64,000 bases of DNA from Rhabdophis nuchalis (taxonomy: Eukaryota > Chordata > Lepidosauria > Squamata > Natricidae). The notes under the pieces are model-generated. The model saw only the letters and a list, made by a program, of their open reading frames with translations, ran no database searches and was not told the origin of the DNA. Within the stretch, counting starts at the first letter, position 1. Each line of letters starts with the position of its first letter. The position numbers were made by a program, and so were the translations under genes. Of the stretch, positions 58,771-64,000 are shown piece by piece. The stretch is from contig CM077648.1 of NCBI GenBank assembly GCA_039707465.1, positions 75,637,119-75,701,118 on the forward strand. The letters run 5' to 3'.

Positions 58771-58958
58771 CATTCCATCTAGATGGGATGGATGTTCATT
58801 TCCACTACATCCACAGCTTTGGGAGGAGTGCACTTGGAGTGATGGTGAAGGAAGAAGGCATCAGTCTAGCTAGCCAAGTCATGTAGATGCACACTGCTGA
58901 CAGTGTGGATGACAAGCATTGCAATTAGAGAGCCTTGATGTCCAAGCATTGTCTGATG

Positions 58959-59127
58959 CAGGGGTGGGCAAACTTTGTAACTTGAAGTCTGAAGGACTTC
59001 AGCTCCCAGAATTCTCCAGCCAGCTTTGCTTTGCTGACTGGAGAATTTTTGGAGAAGCTTTGCTGGCTTGAGAATTCTGGGAGCTGAAGTCCTTCAGACT
59101 TCAAGTTGCAAAGTTTACCCACCCCTG
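58959..59127. mobile_element. Palindromic hAT-type MITE with a duplicated centre
   Basis: Begins CAGGGGTGGGCAAACTTTG and ends AAGTTTACCCACCCCTG. Perfect 8-bp duplication GTCTGATG (58951-58958 and 59128-59135). It is about 45 bp longer than its relatives because the central GCTTTGCT...GAGAATT segment is repeated. Confidence 0.92.
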
Positions 59128-59135
59128 GTCTGATG

Positions 59136-59532
59136 TATCCTAGTGCTATGTTGCATTCAGTTTTAAAAGTAACAAGTGGTACTTTGACTTGAGCCATTCA
59201 GAATGAATAATGAAGTAGCACTTTGAATCTGTTTGGAGGGAGAACAATGCCAATCGTGCATTTCATGTCAAATGGGCAATTTATAAGAACTATCTCTGCC
59301 ACTCTAGATTGATAACTCAAATGGGCATTCACTACTTTGAACTATCTCTAACAATGCTACTTTTTGTTTGTTTGTTTGCATCCTGAACACAATTTAGGTG
59401 ACTACAGAGGCAAATCTAAGTTGTTCAATTCTCAAGAAGACCAACACAGAGCCTCCATATTGCCCCTCTATAGTTCAAAAGAGAATGCATTGATTTTACA
59501 ATGACATATCTGATTTCAGGGATTTGTGCTGC
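59136..59532. other. Intergenic, nothing recognised
   Basis: No feature identified. Confidence 0.4.
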
Positions 59533-59537
59533 AATTC

Positions 59538-60028
59538 TGTTAGGATATTCAGCCTTATATTGGGTTGACAATATATATGAGTATATGTTCTTAAAGAGTA
59601 CATGTAGCTTTAAGAACTGTGCTGGATTCTGATTGGCTATGCTTCTCAGCTCTACCATAAAGCAAGCTCAGAATCACAGTTCATTCCTTTTTCGATTCCA
59701 TTCCTGTTCTTACTGTTTGCCGTCTGAGGAGCTGAAGCTGAATATTGAAGAAGGAGGAGGATTTGTTTTGCATCACTGTAAGATAACTCTGTTTGGTGAA
59801 GGACTGTTATTATTTGAGAAGTAAGAATCTTTGGTCAGAAGAAGCATTTTAGTTGCTACAAAGTAAAGACTATTTATTTTCTTACTATCACTGTTTTTAG
59901 AGTTTGTTTGTGGTTAAAGCAACGTATCTCTTTACTGTCTGGTGTATTACACTGTTCCGCATTTATTTCTAAACACTGGTTACGGGACCAGAGTTGTAAT
60001 ACTGGTTCTGAACCCAGAGTTGCTAACA
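59538..60028. mobile_element. Solo LTR
   Basis: 491 bp, starting TGTTAG and ending CTAACA (TG...CA with inverted ends). Flanked by a perfect 5-bp duplication AATTC (59533-59537 and 60029-60033). It contains an ATATATATGAGTATATG TATA-like patch and a GATTCTGATTGGCTATG motif (inverted CCAAT). No internal coding sequence adjoins it, so it is best read as the product of LTR-LTR recombination. Strand and family unknown; not similar by eye to the 38784 LTR. Confidence 0.65.
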
Positions 60029-60258
60029 AATTCTGCACTTAACAGCAATTTTCAAAGCTCCTTCTTTCCAGCATCAGTAGAACAGAGACTAAGGGAAGGG
60101 TATCAGAAGCAGCCAAAGGGAACACTGGAGAGGTGGTAGAGATATAGTTGTATTTCCCTTCCCCCCCCAAAAAATATTGTGATTTTTAATGATTATTTTA
60201 TTTACCAGCCACCTCATCTTTAAAGAGATTCCTCTCTTGCTAGACTGAGGTCTTTGAT

Positions 60259-60463
60259 TTTGCAGGATCCAATTTGGGTTGGTCAGTTGGATTTGAGATG
60301 TAGTCTTCTGAACTTTCAATCTCATGCTGGATCCCCATCCTCATGGAACTTGTCTCTAGCAGAGTATGTGTTACTCTGCTAGAGAGAAGTTCCCCGAGGA
60401 TGGGGTTCCAGCATGTTTCTGAAAGCTCTATCCCAGTGACTGACCCAGATTGGATCTTGCAAC
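60259..60463. repeat. About 200-bp imperfect palindrome
   Basis: The left arm starts TTTGCAGGATCCAATTTGGG and the right arm ends CAGATTGGATCTTGCAA. The centre is at CTAGCAGAGTATGTGTTACTCTGCTAG (about 60356-60382). Near the centre, CATGCTGGATCCCCATCCTC pairs with GAGGATGGGGTTCCAGCATG. The arms are about 95 bp. Probably a foldback transposon relic; family unknown. Confidence 0.7.
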
Positions 60464-60866
60464 ATTATCTTAGAACATGTATATTCATCTTCATTCTTTC
60501 ATTTCAATACACTAGAAATTTGCTAATATTCCCCTGGGCAGTCAGTAGTTTCTTTTCTTTTTTTTTATCTTGCTGTCCGTCATTCTATCAGAATTTCTAG
60601 TTGTTCCCTGTAACTGATGAGCGAATTTCAATGTCACTTTGGTGGATGATAAGTCCTCATTATTTCAATCCGTGAGCTTGAATTTTGGTCAGATTCTTTT
60701 GTAAAGAGACACAAAATGTAGAAATGTGCTTGGCATCAGGATATATAAATGGGAAGAGAGGGTTCAAGATAGATTAATGCATTGTACACCGAAGCATAAA
60801 ACTCACATCTGTCCTTCATACAAGCCAGTACACCCCATTTATTAATGCTGTTCTCTGTGTGGCTAG
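60464..60866. other. Intergenic, nothing recognised
   Basis: No feature identified. Confidence 0.4.
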
Positions 60867-60874
60867 GTCTAAGC

Positions 60875-60980
60875 CAGGGGTCTCCAACCTTTGCAACTTT
60901 AAGTCTGAAGGACTTCAGCTCCCAGAATTCTCCAGCCAGCTTTGCTTCAGACTTAAAGTTGCAAAGGTTAGAGACTCCTG
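60875..60980. mobile_element. Palindromic hAT-type MITE
   Basis: Begins CAGGGGTCTCCAACCTTTGC and ends GCAAAGGTTAGAGACTCCTG. Perfect 8-bp duplication GTCTAAGC (60867-60874 and 60981-60988). The shortest copy of the family in the window. Confidence 0.93.
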
Positions 60981-60988
60981 GTCTAAGC

Positions 60989-61422
60989 AATTAACTCACA
61001 CTGACTGGCTTCTCTATCAAAGAGCAAGAAGACTGTCAGTTTGTTTATCCTAGGAATGTACTGACTTTCAGTGCAAAGCACACAATGTAGATATATATTC
61101 AAAAACCTCCCAAAATTAAGGAACTAATGTAAAGAACAAAACTTCAAGGTTAAAAAATCATTACAAATCGAAGAGACACAGCATATATACTCAAACTCAC
61201 TTACCAATAGCGATCCCCTTTTAAATTTCTGATACTTGAAAAGCCAATCTGTGCTAAATTTATTTATTTCTCTTGGCTTCTTCCTTGTTTTCCATGCTTA
61301 ATGGAAAAATATTAATATTGTTGGTTGCACAATATGGATTCCTTGCTCCTATTTTTTTTTAATAGAATTTTTAGATTTTTCTGAATAGAGAGAGACATAC
61401 AAACATACATGGAGGGAAAACC
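60989..61422. other. Intergenic, nothing recognised
   Basis: AT-rich, no feature identified. Confidence 0.4.
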
Positions 61423-61430
61423 CTTTAGAT

Positions 61431-61933
61431 CAGGGGTCCCCAAACCCCGGGCCGCGGACTGGTGCCGGTCCGTGGCTTGATAGTAACCGGGCCAGAGTGA
61501 GCGGCGGAGAGAGTAGCGCAATTCTTAGGAAAGTGTAGCAAATGCTCCGCTATCCTGGCGCCTGGCCGGGGCACTCCCTGGAGACAGGACGGGGGCAACG
61601 GCTTGCATTGGGGGGGTTCAGGGCACCACCATGCCCTGCGCAGGGGGGAAGGGCTGCCAGGCCCTCCTGCCCGGGATGCAGCCCGTCCTTCCCTGCCCCA
61701 GCCGAGGATCCTTCGCCTGGGACCCCTGGCAGCTTTCCCGCCCGGTTGCATGCAAGGCGCCCTCCCCGGGTCACGTTCCCACAATACGCAGGTTCCCGCC
61801 TTGGGTTCCACGTGCTCGTCGAACACACGCGGGGTCCACATGACTCGACTCACCCGCTGGAGGCTCCCACCGGTCCGCAGAATTTTTTTTACATGAAACC
61901 GGTCCCTGGTGCCAAAAAGGTTGGGGACCCCTG
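61431..61933. mobile_element. GC-rich non-autonomous hAT-type element
   Basis: Begins CAGGGGTCCCCAAACCCCGG and ends AAGGTTGGGGACCCCTG. The subterminal GGACTGGTGCCGGTCCGTGG and ACCGGTCCCTGG motifs are typical of a widespread vertebrate hAT group. The flanking 8-mers CTTTAGAT and CTCTATCC match at only 5 of 8 positions, so the duplication is eroded or misplaced. The interior is much richer in GC than its surroundings and has no transposase. Confidence 0.75.
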
Positions 61934-61941
61934 CTCTATCC

Positions 61942-64000
61942 CACCACATTGTTATTTTAATCTCAGTAGACAATGACTACTAACAATAAATATTGCTACC
62001 CTCAGAATAATGGTGTCTCTCTCTGTGTGTAATGATAGTTTGGTGTTGTCAATGTGCTTTGTGCATTTAAAGCATAATGAATGAATAAACAAGCATTTTT
62101 TGTTTTCATGTTCTTCTGAAAGGAGAGCAAAAATAAACTTCTTCTAAGAGATACCCAAATCTCATACCATTCTAAGTCATTGAGATGATCCAGCTCCCCT
62201 ATCCAATATTTCTCTTCTGCATCCGATATGACCAGCAAGACTCAAATAAGGCATGGTTCCAATGAATCCTACTTCATGGCAATAATAGCAAAAGTTTGCT
62301 TCTTTAGACAAGTTTTGTCTAAATGTTAATAGTCCATTGTTGAGAACTAGACCACATACAATCTAAGTCTCTTTAGGATGTCAGCGTGTGGTGACTTGAA
62401 AATTCACTTGCTAGAAACAGGGACAGGACTGTTCATTTTAATATGTTTAGAGATACTTTGCACAATTCAGCACATCCATATATTTTTGTCTTCTACAGAG
62501 AAGTGGCATTGAAGATATTGAACAATTAGTCCTAACCTTGAATATGTTTAATGAAATAAAATATTTCACTAACTTGAATGCTGCAGTTGACATATTTCTA
62601 CTCAAATGTCACCTTAAAGTCTCATTGCTTTCAAATCATCTTCCTTTGCTATTTATTTTTTCTAACATTCTTACAAGTAAAATAGATTTAGAGGTGAAAT
62701 ATTACCTGTATTAATTTTCAATTTAAATTAAACAATACATTTAACTTAGTTTAAAAACAGCTGTATCTTTTCTTGTGACAAGAGGTTGGTATTTATTCAT
62801 CTGCTATTCCAAGCTGAGTAGGTATCATGGGAATGAGATGCTGTTGCAAAGCAAGAGCTATGAAATTCAAATCAATATGACACAGAAGCAGTAATCAACG
62901 TGTAGATTAATGAACAGGATTTTATCCATTGGGGACTAAAGGAACAAAGACCAGCTGAGCATTTTAATTGCTGAGCTATAGTTAAGTCTCAGTTCTGTAT
63001 CTATCGCTATCCATTATGACCATTGATGCATGGCAGGCACTAAAAGGAAAACAATAATGGGATGATTCATAAGTGGGAGGGTGCAATGAGGACTAAACTG
63101 TGATCATTCTTTTCTGTGAAAAGGATTTGAAGAAATTTTGCCAATTTTATTGATTTTAATGGCATCTGACTTTGTAGGAGGCAGACTGTTTGTGGTTGCA
63201 AAAAATCAGGAGTCTGATAGCACCTCTTCTGACTAACAAATTTGTATTTAAAGGCATGATCCTTCATGAGCTGTGTCTCATCTGATTGCAACCCAAGTTT
63301 AAATAGAACTAATGGTATATTGAACCATAGTGCAGCCATCTCAGTCTTTATGAATCTCAGGGTTCTTTCTGAATAATAGCTGAAGCTCATTCATTAATTC
63401 AGTTTAGAGCAACTATATAAATTGGCTATTAGAGAATCTACTTCAGAAAGGTTACTTACAGGAACTATTTTCTGCTGTACACACATGCATGCACACACAC
63501 ACTTATTTGTGTTGGGAAAATAACATAATTATTTAATTGAATTATTAAATACATTTTTTATTTAATAAATAAATAATATTTGATCTGCCCTTCTTTAGAA
63601 TTTTAGAGAATATTTCATTAAAGTTGATTAAGCGATATCTTTATTGCATGAATTATTTGTATTAATTCACATTCTGATAGAGGTCTGGGTTCCCGTTTTT
63701 ATCAAATTCGTAAAATTCTTAAAATTCTTTTCAGAATATTTAAGTGCACCGTTTTAAATGATTATCATTGTAAACTGAATATCAATTTATTTTGTGCATT
63801 ATGACCAAGTTAATTTTACTCACTCACCTCTAAAAGTTCAAGGTATAGAACACGTTTCATAAAAGACAATATGCCAAATAAAACATCTTTTGCTTCTCTT
63901 GTCATGATTGACACAAGATTCATTTTTAAATTAATCATTCTCAAGATTTCCAAATATCATTTTGAATGTGATTGACATGCACCATTTAAAAGACCTATAA
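61942..64000. other. Intergenic, AT-rich, nothing recognised
   Basis: No gene, RNA gene or clear transposon in the last 2 kb; a short CA-rich patch lies near 63480. Confidence 0.45.

Overview
The window reads as animal nuclear DNA, most likely from a squamate reptile and probably a snake. The evidence is the combination of spliced vertebrate-type exons, CR1, L2, RTE/BovB-like and Rex1/CR1-like LINEs, an L1 ORF1 retrocopy, a DIRS element, a Ty3/Gypsy element, many hAT-type MITEs, a tRNA-derived SINE with a squamate-like tail, and long ATCT microsatellites. The species call is inference; no search was run.

The only host gene seen is the 3' end of TRHDE (thyrotropin-releasing-hormone degrading ectoenzyme, an M1 metallopeptidase) on the + strand. 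Four terminal coding exons lie at 6947-7114, 8051-8191, 8733-8814 and 10198-10341, with consistent splice phases. Positions 1-6946 are therefore TRHDE intron, and 10342 onward is 3' UTR followed by a gene desert.

The rest is repeat-rich intergenic DNA. At 10-37 kb AT-rich unique sequence is broken by LINE fragments (RTE-like at 15.4-16.4 and 33.7-34.8 kb, CR1 at 12.2 and 25.4-26.1 kb, a nearly full-length Rex1/CR1-like LINE at 28.4-31.3 kb) and hAT-type elements, including a 2.1 kb non-autonomous one (21826-23942) with a perfect 8-bp target-site duplication.

At 38-45 kb there is a three-layer nest. A 48-bp minisatellite was split by an antisense L2 LINE, which was in turn split by a young Ty3/Gypsy element (38784-43839). 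That element has 338-bp LTRs differing at one base and a GTCAA target duplication. At 46-48.8 kb a SINE tail runs into ATCT microsatellite containing an L2 copy.

At 50.45-57.99 kb lies a decayed DIRS (tyrosine-recombinase) retrotransposon with inverted terminal repeats and an internal complementary region that joins the complements of both outer ends. It carries three later insertions: a 48-bp L2 tail, a 1.1 kb L1-type ORF1-only retrocopy with a 14-bp duplication, and an antisense L2 3' fragment. The last 6 kb holds more hAT MITEs, a solo LTR (59538-60028, AATTC duplication) and a large palindrome.
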